A stretch of DNA of 22,928 nt. Source: Syntrophomonas sp. UBA4922. GTDB lineage: Bacteria > Bacillota > Syntrophomonadia > Syntrophomonadales > Syntrophomonadaceae. Below are positions 1 to 7,677 of the stretch, in pieces. The notes below the pieces were generated by a model that searched no databases, was not told the DNA's origin, and saw nothing but the letters and a program-made list of their open reading frames with translations. Each line of letters starts with the position of its first letter. The stretch's first letter is position 1. The stretch covers positions 31,168 to 54,095 of the forward strand of contig DHBS01000014.1 of assembly GCA_002398825.1 (NCBI GenBank), read 5' to 3'. Both the position numbers and the translations under genes were made by a program.

Positions 1-599
1 TGCACCTCATAATATTCGCCGATGCGGGCATGGCTGTATCCGCTGGGTACGATCTCCACCGGCAGACCTACGGCCTCAATGTGATGATGATGGTGATGAC
101 CAATTTCAACCAGGATTTTGGCATACAATTCCTTGTTTCCAGACTGCTGGACGATCACCTGAATCAGTCCGTCAGCTTCCTGCCCGGGATGAAGCATATA
201 CTGACCTTCATGATGGTGAATCTGCAGATCGCGTCTCCCCCCGCTATTGGCCATAAAAGCCTTTACGCCCCCCAAATCGGCATCTTTTTGGGGCTGCATA
301 TTATATCCCTTAAACAGCTTCAATCCGACTTCTTCACCTTCATGAAAATGGCCGTGGTCGGTATCCGGTTCCAGCCACAATTCTTCTTCCCTAACCACGG
401 TTCGCTGAGGGATCTCTTCAATTATGATGCGGTGGTGCACCAGTTCCAGTTCACGGATACGAGCCTTGATGATCTTGCGTTCCCCAAATATATTCTCCAT
501 AAACAAGGTGTGTTCTTCACCGGGAATAACCCTGTCCACCTTTTCCATCAAGAGTTCTTCCTGCCCGTCGCGCAGCAGGTAGACATTGGCTTCACACAT
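1..599 (-). CDS. CooT-like nickel-binding protein with His-rich C-terminal extension (3' end outside window)
   Basis: The protein begins MCEANVYLLRDG and its first ~65 residues match the CooT family. CooT is a small dimeric nickel chaperone linked to CO dehydrogenase maturation, whose Cys2 binds Ni; Cys2 is present here. CooT is normally only ~65 residues. This protein continues for at least 199 codons with no stop before the window edge. The extension is rich in His: DHGHFH near residue 84, IHHHEG near 130, and six consecutive His at residues 168-173 (codons at 98 to 81). The ATG at 599 follows an AGGAGGT site that overlaps the end of the FmdE-like gene, so the two are co-transcribed. The N-terminal family call is solid. 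The role of the extension (metal storage, buffering or chaperoning) is inferred only from its composition. An unrelated fused domain is possible. Confidence 0.85.
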   Translation of the reverse strand, partial: MCEANVYLLRDGQEELLMEKVDRVIPGEEHTLFMENIFGERKIIKARIRELELVHHRIIIEEIPQRTVVREEELWLEPDTDHGHFHEGEEVGLKLFKGYNMQPQKDADLGGVKAFMANSGGRRDLQIHHHEGQYMLHPGQEADGLIQVIVQQSGNKELYAKILVEIGHHHHHHIEAVGLPVEIVPSGYSHARIGEYYEV

Positions 600-605
600 A
601 ACCAC

Positions 606-1205
606 TTACCTCCTTTGCAGGTCAAAACAGGGTATGCATAATACTCCATCCGCTGTTTCAACCGCCCTCGTTTCCATGACCCCTTCTTGGCAATTGCTGC
701 AGGTCAGGGTCGAATATAGACTGGCTTTAGGAGGCAGTTTTACATCAACATCCTGCCAGTCAAACAGCTCTTCATAAGGGCAGGTCATCAACTGCTCAAA
801 CAGTTCTTGCAGAACTTGCTCCATTTCTTCCTTTTCAGCCGGATTAAGATCTTCACGGCCTTTGAGCTCACGATAACGCTGTCCGGTTTTCCCGCTAGAG
901 GCTGATCTTCGCTGAACAATTCGCACCGCCCGGCCATCCTGGCGGTTAATTACGGTATAGACCGCTTTCCCATAATCTTTAAAAATTAAATTGCCTTTGC
1001 CGAAGGTACAACCCAGAATGGCCTGCAAGGCATCTACGCCACAGGAATCCGTTTCCACAATGGCCACAACATCTTCATCCTGGTCCCGCTTCAGGTCAAG
1101 ATGCTGCATAGCCAACTGAGAGGCTCGAACTCCCATCAATAAACCGGGACAGATATGGCCGTGGAATTGTATGGCTAACTCTAACGGGGTCATGTCTTTA
1201 CACAT
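606..1205 (-). CDS. FmdE family protein with C-terminal zinc ribbon
   Basis: This 199-residue protein has an N-terminal FmdE domain (formylmethanofuran dehydrogenase subunit E-like) with the metal-site signature FHGHICPG at residues 14-21 and ETDSCGVDA around 51-59. It ends in a zinc ribbon with C169xxC172 and C190xxC193. FmdE-like proteins are widespread in anaerobes that do not make methane, and their biochemical role is mostly unknown; they are suspected to handle metals or act as redox accessory proteins. The ATG at 1205 is chosen because an AGGTGG site lies 8 bases upstream; a GTG at 1217 would add four residues. It sits 22 bases after the DUF3842 gene and 6 bases before the CooT-like gene, so the three form one operon. 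Confidence 0.85.
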   Translation of the reverse strand: MCKDMTPLELAIQFHGHICPGLLMGVRASQLAMQHLDLKRDQDEDVVAIVETDSCGVDALQAILGCTFGKGNLIFKDYGKAVYTVINRQDGRAVRIVQRRSASSGKTGQRYRELKGREDLNPAEKEEMEQVLQELFEQLMTCPYEELFDWQDVDVKLPPKASLYSTLTCSNCQEGVMETRAVETADGVLCIPCFDLQRR

Positions 1206-1227
1206 ATAATAAACCACCTTTCATTCT

Positions 1228-1659
1228 CTACCTGTCGGCATCTTGGCACATCTGGCAATGAGCTCGAACTCTGGCTACCAGTTGATCTACCTGAAGGGGC
1301 AAAGGCTCATCCTGACTGCTGCTGATTTCTATATTACAGCGATTCATGGGTATCAATATCTTCATGGCCGGAGAAGATGCAACGGCTTCAGCCATGCGCG
1401 GCGTCAATTCCCCGGCGTAGCTGTTAGCAACAATTACGGCTACCGAACCGGCAATCATATCGACCCGTGAAGCACACCAAACCACCGAGTTTTCCCCACT
1501 GGCCCCGTCATTCGCTCCGGCTTTCAACATGACCGATGTAGCCACCGCATTGGTTCCCACCCCGATAATATATACTTCTTGTCCAAATTCCTTGCGCAGC
1601 TTTTCAATAATTAAGCGGCCGATCCCGCCCCCTTGACCGTCAATCACAGCGATTTTCAA
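1228..1659 (-). CDS. DUF3842 family protein
   Basis: This 143-residue protein begins MKIAVIDGQGGGIGRLI, a Rossmann-like glycine-rich start typical of DUF3842, followed by GVGTNAVATSVMLKAGA. No enzymatic activity is established for the family. The start is TTG at 1659, with a GGAGGG site 6 bases upstream; no ATG fits better. It is the first gene of the operon DUF3842 > FmdE-like > CooT-like. The glycine-rich loop suggests nucleotide or cofactor binding, but that is inference. In context it may assist metallocentre assembly or sense a cofactor for an anaerobic metalloenzyme. Confidence 0.8.
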   Translation of the reverse strand: MKIAVIDGQGGGIGRLIIEKLRKEFGQEVYIIGVGTNAVATSVMLKAGANDGASGENSVVWCASRVDMIAGSVAVIVANSYAGELTPRMAEAVASSPAMKILIPMNRCNIEISSSQDEPLPLQVDQLVARVRAHCQMCQDADR

Positions 1660-1769
1660 AATCTTCCCTCCGCTTGTCGATTATTGGTTGATAATTGAGT
1701 TTTCTGAAGCAACAACCGGCACGATCATCTTAGAACTGTCCTTTTTCTGCTTCATAATAACATTTGAAT

Positions 1770-1824
1770 GAAAAAAAAGAAACCACAGAACGACCATTGT
1801 AACAGGGGCCGACCTTCGTGGTTC
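1770..1824 (-). terminator. Rho-independent terminator after the 48-residue protein gene
   Basis: On the minus strand GAACCACGAA pairs with TTC-T-GTGGTT (one bulged T), and the 3' arm is followed by a run of nine T (A-run at 1771-1778 on the plus strand). It lies downstream of the stop at 1889 and upstream of the DUF3842 operon, separating the two units. The loop is long (~25 bases), so efficiency is uncertain. Confidence 0.55.
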
Positions 1825-1888
1825 GTCTTGTATTTATTCTGTTATGTTATGTTATGTCAGTCTTAACAGATGGCCTTCCTGACCACCG

Positions 1889-2035
1889 CTATTTAACCAG
1901 TTCCTCTGCCAGGGCTTTGCTCTTTTCTGACAATTTCAAGGCCAAACAGGCCGCATCTTTATTCTTGCCCAGAATCAAGGTGGAGGCCAGATCAGCAAGC
2001 AAGTTTTTTAATTCTAATAACAGTTTGGTTGCCAT
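1889..2035 (-). CDS. 48-residue helical protein of unknown function
   Basis: The product begins MATKLLLELKNLLADL and ends KSKALAEELVK. It is almost entirely predicted helix, with hydrophobic residues spaced every three to four positions, and has one Cys. I do not recognise a family. The ATG at 2035 is preceded by a near-ideal AATGGAGGAG site 6 bases upstream, which is the main reason to accept it; an upstream in-frame start at 2074 would add residues of poor composition. It appears to be a single-gene unit: a TATAAT lies at 2137-2132 on the minus strand and a terminator-like hairpin lies downstream. Confidence 0.7.
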   Translation of the reverse strand: MATKLLLELKNLLADLASTLILGKNKDAACLALKLSEKSKALAEELVK

Positions 2036-2373
2036 GATAACTCCTCCATTTCGATTCCTGCAACCTTGACACATTATTCGATTTCATGTTTTGGTTGTTA
2101 TCTAATGTATTGGATGCATGTCTATAGTTTAATTATATACATCCATGACAGGAATTCGTACCCCTTTTTTAATTTCCAGCGGCTCATTCGTAAACTATAG
2201 TTGCGATTCCCCAGGGGTTATACTGTTCAACAAACCGACAAACAAATTGCCCTGAAAATGTGGCACTGTGCCGGGCAGACTCTCTAACCGGCCCCAAAAT
2301 CGCAGCACCGTTTTTTGCAAATAACAACCACGTGTTGGTGAGCCGCATCAGGGGTTGGTTCTCCCTGGTTTTC
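2036..2373. other. Intergenic region with a possible minus-strand promoter
   Basis: I see no convincing gene here. A minus-strand TATAAT at 2137-2132 may be the -10 of the 48-residue protein gene; no good -35 stands at 17 bases. A perfect 11-base palindrome GGCACTGTGCC lies at 2262-2272, inside a larger imperfect fold flanked by GCCC and GGGC. It could belong to the 3' end of the exonuclease III transcript, but it has no T-run. Confidence 0.3.
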
Positions 2374-3135
2374 TTATTTTAGGTACAGAGCAATGGGGCA
2401 ATGGTCAGATCCAGTGACCTGATCAAATATGGCACAATCAGTAATCCTGGGGAGCAAGGGCTGGCTGACATAGAAGTAATCAATGCGCCAGCCGGCATTG
2501 CGCTCCCGGGCGCGGGTGCGGTAATCCCACCAGGAGTATTGGACTTTCTCAGGGTACAGGTGGCGGAAAACGTCTACATAGCCCCGCTCTAAAAAACGAT
2601 CCAGGACTTCCCTTTCTTCGGGCAGAAAACCCGAGCGCTTCTCATTATTTTTAGGATTCTTGAGGTCGATCGCACGGTGCGCGGTATTGAAGTCCCCGCA
2701 GATAATCAAATAGGGTTCAGCTTTTTTCAAATCTTCACAGTAATCCATCAAGGCTTCATAGAACTGCAGCTTATACTGCAAACGCTCATTGCTCATCTGC
2801 CCATTGGGAAAGTATATGTTCAATAAGGTGAATTGCGGATGCCTGGTTACAATCAGGCGACCTTCGACATCGAGGAGTTCCACCCCGGTGCTGACCAGGC
2901 ATTCCAGCGGAGTCTCCCGCACATACGTGGCCACCCCACTGTATCCCTTCCTGGCGCCAATATTCCAATAACTTCTGTATCCCGGCACTTCCAGCAAGGA
3001 CTGGTGCAGTTGCTCAGGGCTGGCCTTGGTCTCCTGCAGGCACAGTATATCCGGAGCTTCCGACTGCAGCCATTCGATAAAGCCTTTGTTAAATACTGAA
3101 CGAATGCCATTGACGTTCCATGAATAGATTTTCAT
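2374..3135 (-). CDS. xth: Exodeoxyribonuclease III (AP endonuclease)
   Basis: This 253-residue enzyme of the exonuclease III/Ape1 family cleaves DNA at abasic sites and degrades 3' ends during base excision repair in the cytoplasm. All active-site motifs are present: WNVNG with N7, LQET with E35 (metal ligand), GDFNTAH with D148 and N150, and GSDHCP with D244 and H245. The length is normal for the family. The start is the ATG at 3135, with a GGGGGAT site just upstream; a TTG at 3153 would add six residues that lack homology to the family start. It follows the Mrp gene by 30 bases on the same strand and is probably the last gene of that operon. Confidence 0.95.
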   Translation of the reverse strand: MKIYSWNVNGIRSVFNKGFIEWLQSEAPDILCLQETKASPEQLHQSLLEVPGYRSYWNIGARKGYSGVATYVRETPLECLVSTGVELLDVEGRLIVTRHPQFTLLNIYFPNGQMSNERLQYKLQFYEALMDYCEDLKKAEPYLIICGDFNTAHRAIDLKNPKNNEKRSGFLPEEREVLDRFLERGYVDVFRHLYPEKVQYSWWDYRTRARERNAGWRIDYFYVSQPLLPRITDCAIFDQVTGSDHCPIALYLK

Positions 3136-3165
3136 TGATATCCCCCACCCCAAACCGTTTAACCG

Positions 3166-4005
3166 TTAAGGCAGCTGCTCCATAATCCGGGCGGCGATGG
3201 CATCCATTTCTTGTGAACGGTATTCTTCTATTTTTCCTTCATCCACCAGGGCATTGAAATGCCCATCCCAGGACAGGCCGCCCAGAAATTCCACCCCGGT
3301 CTCACGGGCAACTTTGGCGCCCTGACTCTTGCCGAAGATCTCAATTTTCTCATTACAATGCGGGCACACCGCATGACTCATATTCTCTATCAGGCCAACA
3401 ATAGGCAGCTGCAGCTTTTTCGCCATTTTGATGGTCTTCTTCACCACCATAAAGGCCAGGTCCTGTGGTGAGGAGACAATGATTATGCCATTCACCGGCA
3501 GGGATTGCATCACCGTCAAAGGAATGTCTCCGGTTCCGGGCGGGAGGTCTACGATCAGATAATCCAAATCGCGCCAGTCCACATCGGACCAGAACTGTTT
3601 CACCGCCCCGGCCAGCATAGGCCCTCTCCAGATTACGGGGTCGTCTTCATTGGGGAGAAAGAAATTTATGGACATCAATTTTATCCCGCTTTGGCTCTGG
3701 GGAGGGATCATGCCATAATCTCCCGCCTTAATGTTTCCCTTTATGCCAAATGCTTTAGGTTGGCTGGGTCCGGTGATATCGGCATCCAGTATCCCCACCT
3801 TTTTGCCCTGACGAGTCAGACTTAAGGCAAGAAGACCGGTGACCGATGATTTGCCCACCCCGCCTTTGCCGCTCATTACGGTGATCACGTTGCGGATGCT
3901 GTTAAAAGCCCCTATCAGTGTATTAGGCTGGCTTTCTACTCCGCAGGAACTGGCATCGATATTGCAGCCAGCCGCAGATGGACAGGTATTGCATTTGTCA
4001 GACAT
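3166..4005 (-). CDS. mrp: Mrp/NBP35 family Fe-S cluster carrier ATPase
   Basis: This 279-residue P-loop ATPase has a Walker A motif GKGGVGKS at residues 46-53, switch regions DADITGPSQ and DLPPGTGD, and a C214xxC217 pair expected to hold a bridging [4Fe-4S] cluster at the dimer interface. An N-terminal Cys-rich segment (C5, C8, C14, C21) resembles the extra cluster-binding tail of NBP35-type proteins. The family carries and transfers Fe-S clusters to apo-enzymes in the cytosol. The ATG at 4005 has an AAAGGAGA site upstream. The gene starts 2 bases after the DUF188 stop (4008), so the two are co-transcribed. Confidence 0.93.
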   Translation of the reverse strand: MSDKCNTCPSAAGCNIDASSCGVESQPNTLIGAFNSIRNVITVMSGKGGVGKSSVTGLLALSLTRQGKKVGILDADITGPSQPKAFGIKGNIKAGDYGMIPPQSQSGIKLMSINFFLPNEDDPVIWRGPMLAGAVKQFWSDVDWRDLDYLIVDLPPGTGDIPLTVMQSLPVNGIIIVSSPQDLAFMVVKKTIKMAKKLQLPIVGLIENMSHAVCPHCNEKIEIFGKSQGAKVARETGVEFLGGLSWDGHFNALVDEGKIEEYRSQEMDAIAARIMEQLP

Positions 4006-4007
4006 GA

Positions 4008-4460
4008 TTAGTCTCCTTTCATATCGCTGGTATTTTGCAGCAATTTTATGAAATTTTTGGTAAAACACTGATCTTGCGCCGGGCTCCGTTTGGATGGGCC
4101 GGAGATGCGTACTCCTGCCCTGCGGGCTCGGGCGTTTAAATAACGCTGGGTGAGCAGGGCGTTGATATTCCCCGGGTCATAAATTTTGCCGTCAGGATGG
4201 ATGGCTTGGGCCCGTTTGGCCAGAACCAGTGAGGCCAGCCCGTAGTCCTGAGTGACCACAATATCGCCGGCCCGAGTTCGATTGATGATAGCCAGATCCA
4301 CTGCTTCGGGGGCGAAGTCCACCATGATTATCCGGGCATAACTGCTCTCTATAGAATGGTTGGGATTGCAGAACATAATCACTTCCAGATTCCATTCCTG
4401 GGCGGTTTTTTCTATAATATCCTTAACTGGGCAGGCGTCTGCATCTACTAATACTCTCAT
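4008..4460 (-). CDS. YaiI/YqxD family protein (DUF188)
   Basis: The 150-residue product starts MRVLVDADACPVK and contains VTQDYGLASL, both hallmarks of DUF188. This is a PIN-like fold with conserved acidic residues (D6, D8, D83-region) that suggest a nuclease, though no activity is established. The start ATG overlaps the stop of the PCC-domain gene (ATGA, 4457-4460), which indicates translational coupling; the Shine-Dalgarno site is weak, in keeping with this. After about residue 130 the C-terminal tail is basic and poorly conserved. Confidence 0.9.
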   Translation of the reverse strand: MRVLVDADACPVKDIIEKTAQEWNLEVIMFCNPNHSIESSYARIIMVDFAPEAVDLAIINRTRAGDIVVTQDYGLASLVLAKRAQAIHPDGKIYDPGNINALLTQRYLNARARRAGVRISGPSKRSPAQDQCFTKNFIKLLQNTSDMKGD

Positions 4461-4915
4461 AGGCTGTCGACCCGGTTTAACAATAAGGTTTTCATCATGG
4501 TCAGGGGATCATGGCCTTTTTGGGCATCAAAACCCAGCAATTCTATGATAAGCATCTCCACTACCAGGAAAACCCTGCTGTCCGCCCGCAGACAGCCTGT
4601 TAAACTAGTATCTCCGCGCCCCAGGGAGCCATGTATATGCAGGACCGGTTCGCCTTTGTCCTGATCCGGGAACAAAGTCCCGATGGCCACGATCTCCCGG
4701 CCGTCATCCAAGTGAGTCTCTATTCCCTGCGGGGGCAGCACACATTCCCGGGGCCCCACCACCATAGTGGAACTCTGCAAGGCGCCAATCATGAAGAGAT
4801 AGGCGGATTTGAGCCCCGTCTTTACAGCCAGGCGCTTTACTTCCAGGAGAAGATCGTCTCCGTGTTCCAGCTTAACCACAAATATCCTGCCCAAGCTTCC
4901 CTGCTGATAAAGCAA
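4457..4915 (-). CDS. PCC domain protein (DUF296)
   Basis: The 152-residue protein is a single PCC (plant and prokaryote conserved)/DUF296 domain. Diagnostic parts are the N-terminal LEHGDDLLLEV, the GALQSST strand and the HIHGSLGRGD metal-site histidines. Bacterial members form trimers and are sometimes called DNA-binding, but no function is firmly known. The start is TTG at 4915, 6 bases after AGGAGGG. It leads the operon PCC > DUF188 > Mrp > exonuclease III, and is divergent from the sigma factor operon across ~150 bases. Confidence 0.88.
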   Translation of the reverse strand: MLYQQGSLGRIFVVKLEHGDDLLLEVKRLAVKTGLKSAYLFMIGALQSSTMVVGPRECVLPPQGIETHLDDGREIVAIGTLFPDQDKGEPVLHIHGSLGRGDTSLTGCLRADSRVFLVVEMLIIELLGFDAQKGHDPLTMMKTLLLNRVDSL

Positions 4916-5063
4916 GTTTTTCCCTCCTAAATAATCATAGAATAGTTTAACACAAATTGGTTGGGCTTATGGCTAAATTTTATCCCACATCCTCCCCCTA
5001 TTGGTGTAAGCTGAAAATATTGACGGCGTATTGTTTATGAACGGGATTGGGGAGCTGATTCTA

Positions 5064-5660
5064 TTGATTAGCGACGAGATGCTGGCGTGGCAGACTCTGA
5101 GCGGTGATATAGCAGCTTATGAGGAACTGGTTAATCGATATAAGAATCAGGTTTATGCCATCGTCTATCGTATAATAGGCCATGCGCAGGAAGCCGAGGA
5201 TTTAAGCCAGGAGGTATTTCTGACTGTTTATGAGAAGATGTACCAGTTTGACTCTAATAAGAAGTTTGCCCCCTGGATATATCGCATAGCCACCAACACC
5301 AGTATCAGCGCCTTGCGCAAGCGAAAAAAGGTAGTTATGGTCAATTTTGACGAGGCCTATAGCGCCCCAATGGATTGCTATGCCTCGATTCAGGTGGGCG
5401 ATCCCCATTCCATGTTCGAACAGCGCGAAATGCATCGCGAGATTGATGCTGCCATCATGGCATTGCCAGAGAATTACCGGGTGGTTATCACTCTAAGGTA
5501 TCAAATGGATCTGGATAACCAGGAGATAGCAGATACCCTGGGAATCAGCAAAGAGAATGTAGAGGTAAAAGTACACCGCGCCCGTAAGGCCTTACAGAAG
5601 ATTTTATTAAACCGTCAAGCAGAAAGGGGGATAAACAATGAACTGTCAGCAAATCGATAA
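5064..5660 (+). CDS. ECF-type RNA polymerase sigma factor
   Basis: This ~198-residue sigma-70 family protein of the extracytoplasmic function group contains region 2 (ELVNRYKNQVYAIVYRI through AEDLSQEVFLTVYEK and PWIYRIATN) and region 4 (LPENYRVVITLRY, then the helix-turn-helix around NQEIADTLGISKENV and VHRARKAL). Region 3 is absent, as is normal for ECF factors. The start chosen is TTG at 5064, 9 bases after GGGGAG, which places the usual SDEML-type start at the N-terminus. TTG 5031 and ATG 5037 are in frame but lack ribosome sites. The anti-sigma gene overlaps its 3' end by 23 bases, so activity is probably held by that partner and released by an envelope signal. Confidence 0.92.
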   Translation: MISDEMLAWQTLSGDIAAYEELVNRYKNQVYAIVYRIIGHAQEAEDLSQEVFLTVYEKMYQFDSNKKFAPWIYRIATNTSISALRKRKKVVMVNFDEAYSAPMDCYASIQVGDPHSMFEQREMHREIDAAIMALPENYRVVITLRYQMDLDNQEIADTLGISKENVEVKVHRARKALQKILLNRQAERGINNELSANR

Positions 5661-6726
5661 ATACATTTATGAGTTCTGTGACAAACAATTGACTCCCCAG
5701 ATGCAGGACGGCATCCAGGCCCATCTTGACCAGTGTGAAAGCTGCCGCGACAAAGTAGCTGCGGCCGGGCGGGAGGGCAATTTGCTGCGGAGTTTGGAAA
5801 TCATTCCGACCCTGCAGCCTGAATTTACCGGTCAGGTTATATCCCTGATCCAGAAAAGGTACAATAACAGGCCGGCAAGTATATTGGCTGTTCATGCTTC
5901 CCGCCATCCGCAACAGATTCGGTGGTGGTGGGGTGCGGCCAGCGCAGCCGTTTTAATCCTGGCCTTGTATTCGCTGCCCCTTTTGGAACATCCCATGAGC
6001 TCCAGACTGGCCGGACAAAACGACCAGGCTGGCTTGCACACCGAAACCTTGCCCGCAGCGTTGAACAATGTCCCGGAAAATGTCCCGGAAAAAAATCCAG
6101 CAACTGAGACCCCCCAGGCGGGAGAGCCTGTTGAAGAGACTGCCGGTCAACCCCGCCAGGTGGCAGTGCAAGATGTTCAGACACCCGTTTCCCCAAAAGA
6201 CACATTGCTGCCAGATGCTTCTCAACCCGCCCCGGATGCTAGATCTTTTTCCTACGCAGCCCCCGCTGATCAGATTATGAAATCACCCAATTATACTAGC
6301 AATCCTAATCGTGGGGCGGAGTTATCGACCCTGCATCCGGCCAACCTGCCGCCTGAGTATACGCTTCAGGCTGTTGTCAGCAACTCAGACCGGGATATTA
6401 CCTTTGTATATCAAAACCAGGCAACACAACAGGAATTAAACCTCAGGTTGACGGTGGTTGATAATCAAATAAATAGCGCTGAAATCACGGGTTCATCTGA
6501 TGAACTTTTGTTAAAAAGCGCTTCCCCCGCCAGGACAGAAGGATCAGGGGGCCCTTCACCACCAAAAACGGTCCTGATCAACTCTTTCCAGTCGGAAATG
6601 AATTATGATCAACAGCTTTATCAACTAGTAGTCAGCGGCAACTTGAGTACTGAGGAATTAGCCGTAATAGCCAATTCATTACAATTAGAGGAGGGCATCC
6701 AAGGTGTTAAAGCAAAGAATCCGTAA
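5638..6726 (+). CDS. Membrane-anchored zinc anti-sigma factor
   Basis: The 362-residue protein has an N-terminal zf-HC2/ZAS-type domain with H29, C33 and C36 (HxxxCxxC) plus C3, which binds ECF sigma factors. One membrane helix follows at about residues 96-115 (RWWWGAASAAVLILALYSLP). A low-complexity Pro/Ala/Glu linker covers ~120-230, including a short tandem NVPE-NVPE, and a C-terminal globular domain at ~235-350 resembles DUF4367-like folds. The sigma-binding end is inside the cell and the C-terminal domain outside. The ATG follows a GGGGGAT site and overlaps the sigma gene by 23 bases. The next gene (SIMPL) also overlaps by exactly 23 bases. Regulation by proteolysis or conformational change is inferred. 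Confidence 0.88.
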   Translation: MNCQQIDKYIYEFCDKQLTPQMQDGIQAHLDQCESCRDKVAAAGREGNLLRSLEIIPTLQPEFTGQVISLIQKRYNNRPASILAVHASRHPQQIRWWWGAASAAVLILALYSLPLLEHPMSSRLAGQNDQAGLHTETLPAALNNVPENVPEKNPATETPQAGEPVEETAGQPRQVAVQDVQTPVSPKDTLLPDASQPAPDARSFSYAAPADQIMKSPNYTSNPNRGAELSTLHPANLPPEYTLQAVVSNSDRDITFVYQNQATQQELNLRLTVVDNQINSAEITGSSDELLLKSASPARTEGSGGPSPPKTVLINSFQSEMNYDQQLYQLVVSGNLSTEELAVIANSLQLEEGIQGVKAKNP

Positions 6727-7447
6727 AACCGCCTTTTTAGGTATTATATGTCTATTAGTCTTATCTATTGCCGGGCCAGCCCTGGCTGCAGATGTTCCAG
6801 TGCAATATAGCGGTCCGGTGGTGGTGGTTACCGCCACCGGAACCACCACCGTAGCCCCGGATCAAGCCAGAATCTCACTGGGCGTGGTCACTAGCAATAA
6901 AGACCTGGCCCTGGCCCAGAGCGAGAATAATCAGAACACCCAGAAAGTCATAGCTGCCGTTCAAACCATGGGAATTGACAAAAGCCATATTCAGACCAGC
7001 AGTTTTAACATCTATCCCCAATACGATTACAATACGAGATCAACCGGCGTCCTGATAGGCTACCAGGTTCGAAATGAAATTACCATAGTGGTCAAGGATA
7101 TAAGCAAGGCTGGATCCATATTGGATGGAGCAGTTCAGGCAGGGGCCAATAACGTGAATTATGTCTCTTTTGAAAAGGCCAACCTGGATGCGGCGGAAAA
7201 TGAGGCCCTGCTCAAGGCCATTGCCCGCGGCCATGATAAAGCGCAGCTCATAGCCAGTGCAGCCCAGATGAGTCTGGGCGACCTGTTGAACATCAGCGAA
7301 GGTTACAACGCCACCATATATCCCAATGTAGCCAACATAGCCATGGATTCCGCCAAGGGTATGGGAGGGGCAGTCAACAGCGTCCCCATCAGTCCCGGTG
7401 AGCTTAAGGTAAACGCCACGGTAACCATGGTCTACCAGCTGAAATAG
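6704..7447 (+). CDS. Exported SIMPL domain protein (DUF541)
   Basis: The 247-residue protein has a signal peptide (basic start, hydrophobic 11-23, PALAA near 25-29) followed by a SIMPL/DUF541 domain. Signatures are VTATGTTTVAPDQARISLGV at the start of the domain, IQTSSFNIYPQYDY in the middle and the final APIS-like VPISPGELKVNATV. SIMPL proteins are periplasmic or surface proteins, with BP26 of Brucella forming oligomers; a general biochemical role is not known. The start is GTG at 6704 after GAGGAGGG. It lies within the sigma/anti-sigma operon and is probably a target of that envelope-stress system. Two hairpins follow. Confidence 0.9.
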   Translation: MLKQRIRKTAFLGIICLLVLSIAGPALAADVPVQYSGPVVVVTATGTTTVAPDQARISLGVVTSNKDLALAQSENNQNTQKVIAAVQTMGIDKSHIQTSSFNIYPQYDYNTRSTGVLIGYQVRNEITIVVKDISKAGSILDGAVQAGANNVNYVSFEKANLDAAENEALLKAIARGHDKAQLIASAAQMSLGDLLNISEGYNATIYPNVANIAMDSAKGMGGAVNSVPISPGELKVNATVTMVYQLK

Positions 7448-7508
7448 GCTGGAGATGCTTGCATAACCTGACTTAATGAAATATTGGCTCAAATAGTAAT
7501 ATGGTTAT

Positions 7509-7540
7509 AGGCTGTTGGATATTTTCCGGCAGCCTTTCTT
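7509..7540 (+). terminator. Rho-independent terminator after the SIMPL gene
   Basis: AGGCTGTTGG pairs with CCGGCAGCCT (two G-T pairs) around a 7-base loop, followed by TTCTTGT. It lies 62 bases past the stop at 7447 and probably ends the sigma/anti-sigma/SIMPL operon. Confidence 0.7.
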
Positions 7541-7570
7541 GTGAATCGCTGCTAGGGCTTTCTCATAATA

Positions 7571-7597
7571 AATACCCCCCTAATAACGGGGGGTATT
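7571..7597. terminator. Perfect 10-bp hairpin between converging genes
   Basis: AATACCCCCC and GGGGGGTATT pair perfectly around a 7-base loop. It lies between the plus-strand SIMPL operon and the minus-strand gene at 7678. Each flank is only moderately T-rich, so it may serve both directions or be a second-line terminator. Confidence 0.55.
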
Positions 7598-7677
7598 CCT
7601 TGCTATTATTGCGCATCAATTAAACCGAATAACTATCCCCGGCCAAAAGTTGCCCCAACCTTGGCGCGGGTGGTGTC

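Noticed and set aside
30..641. 203-codon plus-strand reading frame opposite the CooT-like gene
   Set aside because: The minus strand carries the recognised protein with a strong ribosome site. The plus frame has no ribosome site, and its composition is that of an antisense shadow.
1681..1755. 24-codon minus-strand frame (MKQKKDSSKMIVPVVASENS...) just upstream of the DUF3842 gene
   Set aside because: It looks somewhat protein-like, but there is no ribosome site before its ATG and no recognised family. The likely promoter of the operon would fall inside it.
2262..2272. Perfect palindrome GGCACTGTGCC
   Set aside because: Short, isolated, with no T-run and no promoter elements beside it. It is not enough for an operator or terminator call.
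6069..6092. Tandem copy of TGTCCCGGAAAA
   Set aside because: It encodes NVPE twice in the low-complexity linker of the anti-sigma factor. This is ordinary linker repetition, not a DNA element.
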